DNA from: Chara braunii
Taxonomy: Eukaryota; Streptophyta; Charophyceae; Charales; Characeae
Assembly (NCBI GenBank): GCA_003427395.1
Contig: BFEA01000571.1
Coordinates: 907,572 to 931,501, forward strand
Direction: 5' to 3'
DNA: 23,930 nucleotides
The notes under the pieces are model-generated. The model saw nothing but the letters and a program-made list of their open reading frames with translations, made no database searches and was not told the origin of the DNA. The translations under genes and the position numbers were made by a program. Shown in pieces: positions 1-9,578 of this stretch; positions within the stretch are counted from its first letter, which is position 1; the number at the start of each line of letters is the position of its first letter.

Positions 1-264
1 CCGTGTTGGGCGAGGCGGTCGCTTTGCCACAATGGTACGGTCGTGCTGCCACGATGGTATTGCTGCTCACTCGTGGCAGTTTTCCTGCCCGCTCTGCGTG
101 GGTGGTGAGTACCACGCGTGTCCAGTCGCTGTAGTTCCTGGAGTAATATAGAATCTTTCCTATCAATGCCCTCGTGCCAAGCTGTGTGCTGCGCGCCAAA
201 GTCTTCGTCGTTCCACTGTTGGTGCCCGCTGGGTTTTGCGCGCCGTGGTCTCTGCCTTTCCGAA

Positions 265-410
265 GCTCGTGCCCGACGTGACATGTGCTGTGTTTCCTGT
301 CACGGATCAAGATCTCCGCCTTTTCAATGCTGTTGCACGCTGTGTTTTCCGTTGCTGGTGCCCCGACTCGACATGTGCTACGCTTCCCACTGTCGTTCGA
401 TCTCCGACTT
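265..410. repeat. diverged direct repeat, offset about 89 bp
   Basis: 265-322 and 354-410 share an ordered set of blocks: a GTGCCC(C)GAC-like start, the core GACATGTGCT, a TTCC block and GATCTCCG(C/A)CTT at the end. The copies differ at many positions and by small indels, so this is an old duplication. Seen by eye only. Confidence 0.55.
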
Positions 411-533
411 GGACAGACTCTTTCGCGTGTATTGCGCCTTTGGCACGGATTGGGCTTGATGACTGGATTGTTGTCCAGATTCCACGGTCGTGTGTTATCC
501 TCTCTCGGATGTTTCCTGTTCCCCTCCGTCCAG

Positions 534-577
534 TGTAGGGCTGTGTTTCTGAGGGTCATTTGTAGGGCTGTGTTTCT
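534..577. repeat. 17-bp direct repeat, period 27
   Basis: The 17-mer TGTAGGGCTGTGTTTCT occurs at 534-550 and again at 561-577. A shorter GTGTAGGG follows at 585-592. It is a short local duplication with no visible function. Confidence 0.7.
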
Positions 578-3570
578 CGCTGTTGTGTAGGGATGGTTAT
601 CTGCTCCATTTCATTGACCTCTGATTTTCGCCTTTGACAGTGCTCCGCTGTTTTGTTGTCGCAGACACGTCTCGTGCATGGCTTGTGGTGTGCATGCTAT
701 ACCACGACAGGCTTGCAGCACAACCTTGGAAAGCATGGACTGTGTGGCGTCTAATACAATGCTGAATGAGGATTTTCCTCCACCGCACCTGCCAATGCGT
801 TCACAAGATGTTCGAAGTGGTCACGAACCTGTCGATAATGCTCCGGAATCTCCTGCTCATAAGAGGTCACGAAATATTGCGTGTGCGGACACTACATGTG
901 AAAGTGCGTGTCCCGTCCTTCGATGCCCGGTTCAAACCTGTGATGCAGAGAGTGCTGAAGGTTAGGAGGGTAGGGCCTCCTCTACTGACAACGGCGCATC
1001 CGATGTAGATCGTGTTGTATGGGAGGAGTTCACTTCGAGATTTTGAGTACACAGGTCTTCTGTTTGGTGAGAGTGATGAAGATGGTTCAGATTCGAGTGC
1101 ATCGGTGTCGTCTAGTGCTGATAGTTCTTAAGATAAAACCGATATTCCGCAAACATACGATGACCGGAACAGTGACCACTGTTGTCAAAATGACGATGAG
1201 AATTGTGACGTGATCTCTGATTTCGATGATATTTTTTCAAAATGTCTGTCCTCGGAGAACCGTCCTTATACTTTTCGTTTCAGAATGCCGCGGTCAAAGA
1301 AGATTCTGCAATCAGTTCATAGAAAACTCACCAAAAAAACATTGGCGAGTGTGCGTGGGCAGGTGTCCTGTAAGCGAGAGTGTTGCGCTCAAATGACCCT
1401 AGACGACATCAAAGCTGTCCGGAGCGCATAATACTCTAAGAACCAGCAGAGCAGGGATGCATGGTGGGTTGAAACGTTGAAGAGGTTCACCTTCATAGAA
1501 GATGAAAATGAGATTGTTCAACCTATTGTGGGGAGACGAAAGGTGTGCATTAGTGCTTGGTGTTTCACACTAGGTGTATGTAGGAATACATTTCTCAAAA
1601 AAAGGATGACTTTGTCAAAAGGCTACAATATGCCGGAGCATGGCAGTACTGGACTCAGACGCACATCAGCAACATATGCGACGCTGTACGGGAAACTAAG
1701 CTCCTTCGTGCGAGACAACGAAGATTCTATGCCCAATAACATGAAGATCAAAGAGGGGGAATCGAGAGTGGTGTTGAGTTTGCCTGCTTGCTATAACAAG
1801 GTTGATATTTATAAGTTGCTAAAGTCGCAATTCGACAACATGGATGCTCCTTGTGTTTCTCTCCAAGTTTTTTACAACATGTGGAGAACGCAGTTCTAAC
1901 ATGTGAAATTCCATGACATTGATCAAAACTTTGCGAAATGCGAGAAATGTGTNGAATACAAAGAATCTATCAATTCCGCAAAGTTCGTGCGTGTGCGTGA
2001 GTACTTTGTTTCGTTACGCGAGAAACACTTGGACTTGCAGCTCCAACATCGTGCTGCGTATGAGGTGTGGAAGAATGAGTCGAAGAGACCGGGTTCCAAC
2101 AGTTTGTGCATCATCATTGACGGCATGGACCAAAGCAAGACCAGCATTCCACACTTTGGCGGAGAGAACAAATCGAAGGCATTCGCAAATATTCCGATGT
2201 TGAAAACGAATCTAACAGTTATTATTGCACACGGCCGCTCACCATCGGTCTATGTTCACACATGGTACACTTGTTATCCACATAATTCTAATGCTGTAGT
2301 GTCATCCATTATGAAAGTTCTTCGTGACATCCAGGCGACGAGCGACTTGCCTCCTAAACTGAGGATACAAACTGACAACTGTTGGAGAGAAAACAAAAAC
2401 AGATACGTTTTTGCACTCGTTGCAGCTTTGGTGAAATTTGGCTTCTTCAAAGAAGTCGAATTCGCACACACATACGGACGTTGATGTCACTTTCAGTCAT
2501 TTCTCTCGCAAATTGAAAATGCACGGTGCATATAACATGCTCGACCTCTTGAAGCTCGTTTCCAGTTCTCAAAAAGAACGTCCATCGTGCACATTCATGG
2601 ATGAAATTACTGATTGGCGAGTTGCTGTTAAGCCCTTTCTGGTCAAGAGACTGACCGGTCATACTCGTCCACATGCATTTAGGTTTTATATGCAGGATGA
2701 CAATCCTGTGTTCCAGTGGAAAGAGTATTGCACTTCTCCTGAATGGTCTGCTCCAGTCAATTGCTTTAAACGAGATGGAAACAAAGCATATGCTGGACCC
2801 GAATGGTCATTCGTGCCATCACCTGTTCCGCCGTCAGCTTCTCTGCCTACTAAAGATAGGAATTTGGATTTCGAATCAGAAATTGAAGGTGTGAAGACGT
2901 TTGTTGGGTGGTTGGAGAACAAGCGGCACGAGTGGTTGGGAATGAAAAATGAGGTTAGCTTCTCAAAGGAGAGTGCTCTTTCACACTGAAAAACATTCCT
3001 CGAGACAGTCGAGGAGCATTACAAGTCTGGGTTTGCGAAAACTTCACTCAAGGCTGATTTCTGGCCCTCACAAGATAAAATTAAGAAGGATGATCCAGAT
3101 GATATTGATATTGCCTTCCTCTTGAAGAGCAATGAGAATAAGAAGTCGTTGTTCGTTGGACCGGCAAATGAGCGTCCGAACGCAGAGCTCAACCCAGTTG
3201 TGGATGTCGAAAAAGGTCAATTCGTTCTCTTGCGTCCTTCCTAAGATGATATCGATGAGGGAGTTCATGTATGGATGGGTAGAGTCATTTCCGATGTAGA
3301 CAACAATATGAAGTCGTCAACTTTCAATCATATTTTTATTGAATATTGGGTGCCACAACCTATTGCTAAACGTCTTTCTATGCAATATTCGAACGCACGA
3401 AAGAAGACGTGAAAGAAAGACAACACAACATCACAGCAGTGGCTGCATGTAGACTATGTTGTGTGGAGCTGGACATCAAAGACATTGCATTTACAAAATG
3501 GAGTGCACATTCCAAAATCGGCCAGAGAGAAGGCCTTGGTATGTCTTTCACTTCCCGATAATGAAGATCA

Positions 3571-3692
3571 GTAGGTTTTAAATAGGTTTTGAAGAAGAGC
3601 TAATCATATTTATTTACACGTATTAGTACGTTATTTAGTTGTCATTGAGCTTTCATTTATATATATTTAAACTGTATTTTCATGTGTTGCAG
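3571..3692 (+). other. probable spliceosomal intron in the decayed gene
   Basis: A GTAGGT donor at 3571 and a TTGCAG acceptor ending at 3692 enclose a 122-bp, clearly AT- and T-rich stretch between more balanced coding flanks. Splicing joins CA to A, making Gln, and keeps the frame open into 3694-4125. Without splicing the frame ends at TAG 3572-3574. An alternative is that 3572 is the true stop and ATG 3694 starts a second gene. Confidence 0.55.
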
Positions 3693-4125
3693 AATGGTTC
3701 AACCATTTGTGACGACTGGATGACCGTCAAGTAACATAGTGTGGGGAAGAAATATATGGCATGATATGGGTCCAGTTTTTTTCACATCTGAAGTGATCTT
3801 TGACAGTGCAGTACTTAGTGTTAGAGGTGTGGATGCCCCACCGGAAGACTGGGAACATTCTCCTTGAGAGTCACTGTATATTTGTGGTCGGAGGTGTTGT
3901 GGAACGAGAACATACCCGCGAGAAGTGCTCGCACCCTTTTCGGAATTGTATTATTCATCAGTCAAATTCTGCCATAACAATTTCAACGTGATGACCTTGT
4001 TTTGTGCAGCGGCAACTGTTCGAGGTCAGTGCAAAGTATCTTTCCTTATTCATAATGACTATTTTGCAAGTGCAAGTGTTTCCAATGCAGACAACATCGA
4101 TGAACGACGACGACAAGAATTCTGA
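3693..4125 (+). pseudogene. C-terminal exon of the decayed gene (or second ORF)
   Basis: Frame 1 is open from 3693 to TGA 4123-4125 apart from two TGA codons, at 3721 and 3865. The translation begins QMVQPFVTTG and contains GPVFFTSEVIFDS and VDAPPEDWEHSP, a mixed, folded-looking composition rather than low complexity. I do not recognise the domain. It lies directly after the probable intron and in the matching phase, so it is most simply the last exon of the same gene. 4126-4228 stays open in other frames, and an AATAAA at 4227-4232 could be a polyadenylation signal. Confidence 0.5.
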
Positions 4126-4961
4126 AGGAGGATCATGGAGTAACCATCACTCAAAACACTCATGGATCGGCTTGTGGACACGGCGATCAAATATTTGCGA
4201 AGTCTCCTGCTACGCGAATATGAAGTAATAAAAATTTATATAGAGTATAAGGACCTGGCGTTTGACGGACAAACTGATACCATCATTGTAGAAGATTGGA
4301 CAACTTATACAAGGACAAACTGAAATGTTGTCTTGATCGCATTAGTTTATCCCTGTAGTCGATCTAGTTACTACGCTTGTTTTGCCTATTTTCGGAGTGT
4401 CGTTTGTGCTTTGCATTTAATTTTTTTCCCCTCTTACTCGGTCAATGGCCTTGAGACATCATCTAAGTTCGAATAGCCTAGTCCTGCATTAATATAGAGG
4501 TATTTGGTTATCCGAGTTGAGTGGGATTCGAACTAAGGTTTGTGTTTTGACAGTTTATGAGTGACACTGCTTTCAAATTGCTTTTAATATTGAACTTTTG
4601 CACATGTTTTCATTTAATTGTGTTGTTGTAGTTAAGCATGATTTTTGTACGTGTTTTTGGAGTGTCCGCTGCACTTTGCTGTCAAATATTAACAGATCTT
4701 TAAATTTTCTTCTAAGGTCACATGCAAGGTTTTTCTGTTCTTTCATGTAAGCCTTTAAGTTCAAGGAACATCAGATTTTGAACTGATTGAAATATTGTCA
4801 ACTTCAACTTGATCCGACACTCACTGAGCCTCACGTTTTGCAATATGTATCCATGTTGTGTAAGCTTGGTATTATAATTAATATAATAAATTGAATATGA
4901 CTTCTTAGATTTTGCGATAGAATGAATGTATTCATATTATGAAAGGTTGGGATAATATACA

Positions 4962-5073
4962 ATAGTTAACTCATGAAACTTGTATTGATGCAGATATGCG
5001 ACTTTCTTTAAAAATAGAATCATGGATAGTTGACTAATGAAACTTATATTGATGCAGATATGCAATTTTCTTT
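4962..5073. repeat. 48-bp imperfect direct repeat, period 64
   Basis: 4962-5009 and 5026-5073 share ATAGTT(A/G)ACT, ATGAAACTT and the long core TATTGATGCAGATATGC, with a few substitutions. The two copies are separated by a 16-base AT-rich spacer. Confidence 0.8.
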
Positions 5074-5999
5074 TCAATACTTGATTATACAATATTTGTC
5101 AATAAGATGCTAAAATCCCCTGCTCTTGTTGTTAAATTTACTTTTGTTCTGGCAAATTTGTTAATTTCATTATGTTCACTTTTTATAAAACATTTCATTT
5201 TTAATGAAAACACCGTTTTGAGTGCGTATCTTAGTAGTTCAATTCGATACTAAATCGATTGTAGCTAATTATCCAAAACCTAGACCATTGGGACAAACCT
5301 CCATTCATTTATTGTGTCAGTCAAATATATATCCAATCATTTTTTATACATTTTGTTTTCCACTCATCTTTTCGTCGAGTACTTTTCATATTTTCAAACA
5401 TTTGGTTCTTACGATTGTAGTTGTGAGCAGCTACCTCGTTAGATATAGTGTTTTTAGCAGTATGCCCAATCAAGTGAGATGCTACTCTCTGTCATTGTAT
5501 TTTGTCCGATTTGGGTAAGAGGATAAATAATCAGTTGTTGATTGCACATTTGGTGTTTGTTTCAACTTTTATCATACATTTGTACTTGGTTTTATTGAAG
5601 TTTGTTTTATTATGTTCTTAAAGTGAAGCATGTTTGTTTGTATTCCTATGACTTCCACTTGATCACATGCTTTCCAACTCCACTTATATTGAAAATACTT
5701 GATCGTCTCCCATAGTTTTTGTTATCTCACAAATCGATTTCAATAGTGGTTTTGTTTCAACTCTATCTTAATCTCGTCACATACGATCATTTGTATATTC
5801 GTTTGTCGGTGAGGTTTCAACGCTTCTTCCACATCATTGTCGTGGTTTGAAGTATTACCTCATAATTTTATAACTTTAAGATTTTTTTAGTTCAGTTCAT
5901 TATTTTTGTGAATTTCATTGAATCTATTAATAGTTTGTTATTTCGAGCATCATCATCAATGCTTTAGTTTGTTATCAACCAACTGTCACCCTTGCAGCC

Positions 6000-6065
6000 A
6001 AACCTGAAGCCAACCAGGTAACTAAGCTCGTAGCTAAGTTCATGGCCAAGTCCGTAGTTGAACCT
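6000..6065. repeat. degenerate 12-bp tandem repeat
   Basis: About five units of 12-13 bases run head to tail: AACCTGAAGCCA, ACCAGGTAACTA, AGCTCGTAGCTA, AGTTCATGGCCA and AGTCCGTAGTTGA. In one plus-strand frame the units read as four-residue repeats of the pattern A-K-x-V/E before a stop, so it could be a scrap of a repetitive protein. The surrounding frame is not convincingly coding. Confidence 0.5.
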
Positions 6066-6525
6066 ATAATCTAGCCCTAGCCTAGCTTTAGACAAGTCTG
6101 CAGCCAACTCTAGAGATCTGCAACTTCTAACTTGCTCTTAAAAATGATTCCACAATCTTGCTCTTTGTTAATAATATAAACACCAACTCCACTTCTCTCA
6201 CTTCATTTCACTTGTGAATTTAACTCACTTGCTTCAACTTCGGTTTCTCCTTGTTCGATTCAACAATCGACTTTCAATATCATATTCACTATCTCATTTA
6301 TGATCTTTTATATTTTGCATTTGGAGTATTTACAAAACTATTGTTTTTTATATGGTTCATGAGACGTCTGATTTACATGGAGACTAATCTGTGTCATTCT
6401 TTTTATACTTTTTTTTTTAAAATCCTTTATACTTTCTGCAGTAGAGCCAATCATTCTACACTAATCTTTTACATTGTCTGCACATGAAAAAATGTTCAGT
6501 CATTATCATTTAATTGAGATTGAAT

Positions 6526-6623
6526 GTTACTTAAAATACAGATTAAACGGTTTATTAGGTTCCTGGGTTCGTTTGTTACTTAAAATACTGATCAAACGTT
6601 TTCTTAGGTTCATGGGTTCGTTT
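6526..6623. repeat. 49-bp tandem duplication
   Basis: 6526-6574 and 6575-6623 are adjacent copies of a 49-base unit that starts GTTACTTAAAATAC and ends TGGGTTCGTTT. They differ at only about six positions. Confidence 0.9.
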
Positions 6624-7543
6624 AGCTCTCGCTGTAGAATTACACGAAGACAGACCCAAATAGCGACAGGGCCAAGAAACCAAACATCGGGTAATCGTCC
6701 ATGGCGAGGGTCAACACACATAAATTGATTCCACTTCCTCACCACTTTGAGCTACACCTCAACTCTTATACTAGTCTCAATTTAAATTAATGTCTGACAG
6801 CTAATTTTCTTCCCTTTCCTGTCACTACAGCTCTCCTAACATCTGGTGGGCAACCAACAGTTCAAGGTCAGCCATAGAGTCTTCGGTCACACGCCGATCA
6901 GTACCGGTCAATGCGCATAGTCGGGTTCTTTTACGAATGCCCACCGCTCATTGCCCGTGCTCCCTACTAGGTCTAGGGATACATCCACCTGTCGAGTTGC
7001 TACCCTAGACCGAGCTACATCACACACAAAATTTTCACTCTCACGGATTAGGGTCCCACTGGGTACCTATGGCCCCAGGGAGGCCGGCAACCTTGACCAC
7101 TTCCTCCACAAGGGGGAGGAGCCTTTCCTCCAGGAGAGATCAGTCTCCGACTCACGAAGCAACAGATAGACCAAGTGCGACTGCTGACTCAAATGACCAG
7201 ATGACATCAACAAAAATCAATTTGCAGTAGAGGTCGCCAGGAAAGTACGTGAGAAGGTACCATTCACAACAAAACTCAAATGCATAAACGACATGGCCAA
7301 GGCAAAAAAACACTTCACTCCTTCAACGTTCCGTTGATGAAGCTCCTTGATCGCAAGTGAGTTATCCTCTTTCTCCTTGTTGTGCCCCTTCTTCTCCGGC
7401 CCTCAACACCTCAACCCCAATACAATCAACATTGGAAGATGTCGCCCCCAATATTATCATCAATATACAAGAATGTTTGTCTCCAGCCGCTCTGTTGCAC
7501 ACCCCCACACATGACAGGTCCCAATCAGGTGGCGGCTATGGCA

Positions 7544-7597
7544 TCTCTCTCTTCTCTCTCTCTCTCTCTCTGTTGTCTTGCTTACCTCTCTGACTTA

Positions 7598-7636
<39 letters not shown>
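7544..7636. repeat. (CT)n microsatellite in two blocks
   Basis: The first block is an interrupted CT run at 7544-7571. The second is an almost pure CT run at 7602-7636, about 17 units. They are separated by 30 bases of non-repeat sequence. Confidence 0.95.
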
Positions 7637-7637
<1 letters not shown>

Positions 7638-7805
7638 GCCTAGGTCGTCACCCTGGATACACCCACTCAGTTAAGCTTTACACCACGCGTGCGCCCTCTT
7701 CTTCTTCGGGCGCGCAGCTCCCGAGTTGCCTTAACGCACAAGCAGCAGCAACGCTTCCGCATCTCGCAATTGAACAAGGGATGAGCCGCCGCACTGTAGC
7801 CGGAC

Positions 7806-7853
7806 TTGGCCTTGGCTTGGCTTGGCTTGGCTTGGCTTGGTTTGGCTTGGCCT
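7806..7853. repeat. (CTTGG)n pentanucleotide microsatellite
   Basis: Roughly nine head-to-tail CTTGG units run through this stretch, with a few variants (CCTTGG, TTTGG). The tract explains the periodic Trp-Leu-Gly-Leu-Ala translation of the plus strand and the Gln-Ala-Lys-Pro-Ser periodicity of the minus strand. Confidence 0.95.
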
Positions 7854-8495
7854 GCTTCAGACCGGTACCGGTCGGCCACGGCCCGTCTGCTGCAAACATT
7901 TTGTCGGTCCAGTAGCTTCCGGACTTTCCTGGGACATGCTGCAAAGTTGGACTTGGGACTGTCGGACCGGACTGGGCTCTTCCGACCTTTTCTTGTCGGG
8001 TACCAGACGACTCCTACCGAGCTATGACGCTTCGGTACCAACACCTACGACCTACAACGTTTCAGATTACAGATCCTACGGCCTACCCTACTGGGACAGC
8101 CTGCGACTGGGACATTTTGGGACTCTAGGACCGGGACTGGGGTGTCTGTAGCGTGAATCCTTTCACCATGGTAAGGCAAACCCCTTTTACTCCAGGTTAG
8201 CATGGTCCACCAACCAGTGATTCGTTGGCAGGCAGCGATGCGCTATCTGCCACGGCAAGGAAGTGATCTTGGATGGATTTGCTTTACGCTCCTGGAACCA
8301 CCGTATTGGTGCGAGCTACCGGCGATCTAAGTTGAGGTGCCTGGCCCACTAGATAGCATCAAGATCAAACCTAGAACATAGACAAATTCCCTTGCCAGTC
8401 TTACTTATCGTGGAATATCACCCCACAGAACAAGAGTGAACCTGGAACATCTTCTCATGGAGTGGCTAATGGCACTCCAGATGTGGAAGCGGTAG

Positions 8496-8513
8496 GATGC
8501 CACCAGGAAAAGA
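8496..8513. repeat. 18-bp repeat, outer left copy flanking the SINE
   Basis: The 18-mer GATGCCACCAGGAAAAGA here is identical to 9147-9164, directly after the SINE poly(A). Its first 12 bases also recur at 8559-8570 and 8617-8628, inside the 58-bp duplication. It is either one arm of an 18-bp target-site duplication or part of an older local duplication. Confidence 0.75.
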
Positions 8514-8530
8514 TCTACAGTGGGAACCTG

Positions 8531-8646
8531 CCCTATTGCTGTTGGGACGACTTTCAAAGATGCCACCAGGCCTGCGGGCTTAGCTCAGCCCTATTGCTGT
8601 TGGGACGACTTTCAAAGATGCCACCAGGCCTGCGGGCCTAGCTCAG
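8531..8646. repeat. 58-bp tandem duplication including SINE head
   Basis: 8531-8588 and 8589-8646 are identical except for T/C at 8580/8638. Each copy starts CCCTATTGCTG, contains AAAGATGCCACCAGG and ends with TAGCTCAG, the beginning of the Pol III A box. Only the right copy continues into a complete A box and B box, so the left one is a truncated head, probably made by tandem duplication after or during insertion. Confidence 0.9.
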
Positions 8647-9146
8647 TTGGTAAGGAAGTTGCATTCAGGAGGTCGTGGGTTCAATCCCCATTGGCCTCAC
8701 GTACATGCCTGGGCAAGCTTGGTGTTCTACCAGCTAGAGATAACCCGTTGGCCCCCCAAGCCAGCATTGGCAGGACCTTGGCTGATGTTCTCTGCTATGC
8801 AGCGACAATATTGGCCAGTAGACNCCGCCATGNGGGGCNGGGGGGGGGGGNGGGGGAGGTGCAGTGACTGGCCATTGCTCGGCGCTAGCACCGCCGATTT
8901 CCCCCATCGGCAATGCCTGCCCACCCCTCGTCACCGTGATGAGGGACTGGTACAGCCTTGCTCTCGCACCACAGCTGTGGTGCAAACCTACCCCGTGGGC
9001 TGGGGAGAGATCCGGGTTGGTTGGTGTTCCCCCGTACTATAAATAGACTAGTGAGAAGATGAGATAGATGCGTACTACCAAGAAGGATGAAATAGACTGA
9101 GAGAAGAATATAAATTACTTTAAAGGGAAAAAAAAAAAAAAAAAAA
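8629..9146 (+). mobile_element. tRNA-derived SINE
   Basis: The 5' part resembles a tRNA: an A box TAGCTCAGTTGG at 8639-8650 and a B box GGTTCAATCCC at 8678-8688, with a T-arm that can still form a five-pair stem. Spacing between the boxes is normal for an internal RNA polymerase III promoter. The D and anticodon arms are degenerate, so this is not a working tRNA. A tRNA-unrelated body of about 430 bases follows and ends in 19 A residues (9128-9146). Right after the tail GATGCCACCAGG recurs (9147-9158), matching the 12 bases just before the head (8617-8628), as expected for target-primed insertion. Such elements depend on a LINE for mobility. There are G-run and N ambiguities at 8823-8860. Confidence 0.85.
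8639..8688 (+). promoter_or_regulatory. internal Pol III promoter (A and B boxes) of SINE
   Basis: The A box at 8639-8650 (TAGCTCAGTTGG) and the B box at 8678-8688 (GGTTCAATCCC) lie 27 bases apart. Both match the tRNA consensus closely. The B box differs from the usual GGTTCGAATCC type by A in place of G. Confidence 0.8.
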
Positions 9147-9164
9147 GATGCCACCAGGAAAAGA
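9147..9164. repeat. right target-site duplication of the SINE
   Basis: This 18-mer directly follows the poly(A) tail and equals 8496-8513. Its first 12 bases equal the sequence abutting the SINE head at 8617-8628. Confidence 0.8.
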
Positions 9165-9578
9165 ACATCCACCTGCCAATGCCAGGCCCAACCACAACCA
9201 TGGTTTGGTAGGCAATACAGCAAACACAGCGCCATTTAAACACACATACACTATTACACATATTACGCAGTCGCAAACAACTGAGCGACACGATGAAAAT
9301 GGAAACCCGAGTACAGGTTAAAGTGCATTTGAAAAATAGACATGAAAGCTCTTGGCGCATTCTGGGGAAAACCCTACCCAGCGTTTTCGGCGTTCCCCTC
9401 CGGTCTCATCAAGGGTCGGGCGGAATTACCGGCTTGGGGGAGAGTTAAGACTATTAATCAAATCATCTGTTGTTCATTAATTTTACAGGGCACTTCCAGC
9501 TCAGCTGAGCTAATGAAAGTTCCAGAAAGGGTACGAAATGTCACTTGCTTTTGGGGAAGGTACCAGGAGGAAACGTAA

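Larger units (their letters stand above)
1..677. other. no recognisable gene; degenerate repeats
   Basis: Several overlapping ORFs of about 100 codons are open on the plus strand, but their translations are rich in Cys, Arg, Ser and Pro and match no family I know. The stretch contains diverged local duplications, listed separately at 265-410 and 534-577. It may be the 5' flank or 5' UTR of the decayed gene that starts near 678; no promoter motif could be supported. Confidence 0.5.
678..4125 (+). pseudogene. decayed DUF7869-type transposase-like gene
   Basis: One gene is readable across about 3.4 kb, but it is interrupted. Frame 3 (678-1017) gives a disordered, Ser/Pro-rich N-terminus with a basic HKRSR patch. 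After a frameshift between 1017 and 1048, frame 1 runs to about 2463, and after a second frameshift frame 2 runs to 3570. In-frame stops are TAG 963, TAA 1129, TAA 1429, TAA 1897, TGA 2987, TAA 3242, TGA 3410, TGA 3721 and TGA 3865. Family marks are a CxxC pair (1939-1950, in FAKCEKC), DGMDQSKTSIPHF (2119-2157), TDNCWRENKNRYVFA (2371-2415) and HTHTDVD (2465-2485). I recognise this as the core of the proteins annotated DUF7869, thought to be RNase H-like and transposon-linked; the exact reaction is unknown to me. No terminal inverted repeats or target duplications were found. The gene name is inference, the decay is seen directly. Confidence 0.75.
4230..6525. other. AT-rich DNA without recognisable genes
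   Basis: The stretch is T-rich on the plus strand, with stops in all frames. The longest ORFs (5222-5518, 6251-6487) give Phe/Ile/Leu/Tyr-rich translations expected from T-rich DNA and match nothing known. Local repeats at 4962-5073 and around 6000-6065 are listed separately. No RNA gene or promoter could be supported. Confidence 0.6.
6624..8495. other. no recognisable gene; simple-sequence rich
   Basis: No ORF here has family motifs. The ORF of 177 codons at 7382-7915 crosses both the (CT)n and the (CTTGG)n tracts, and its translation (runs of SL and of WLGLA) is explained by those repeats. The DNA from 7660 to 8150 is full of GGGAC, CTAC and GGACCGG words that look like old low-complexity expansion. 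Confidence 0.55.

Noticed and set aside
118-590. Overlapping plus-strand ORFs of about 100 codons
   Set aside because: Three frames are open at once, the translations are Cys/Arg/Ser-rich without motifs, and the DNA is locally duplicated.
678-4125. Alternative genetic code explaining the in-frame stops
   Set aside because: All three stop codons appear within the frame, two frameshifts are also present, and panC uses the normal code. Decay is the simpler reading.
4525-4540. GGGATTCGAAC as a reverse-strand tRNA B box
   Set aside because: No A box or cloverleaf stems lie at the required distance to the right.
5222-5518. 98-codon hydrophobic ORF as a small membrane protein
   Set aside because: Its Phe/Ile/Tyr-rich make-up is expected from T-rich DNA, and there is no family match or context.
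7382-7915. 177-codon plus-strand ORF
   Set aside because: It spans the (CT)n and (CTTGG)n microsatellites, which produce the repetitive Ser-Leu and Trp-Leu-Gly-Leu-Ala translation.
8629-8700. Functional tRNA gene at the SINE head
   Set aside because: The A box, B box and T-arm are good, but the D and anticodon arms are degenerate and the sequence continues into a SINE body with poly(A).
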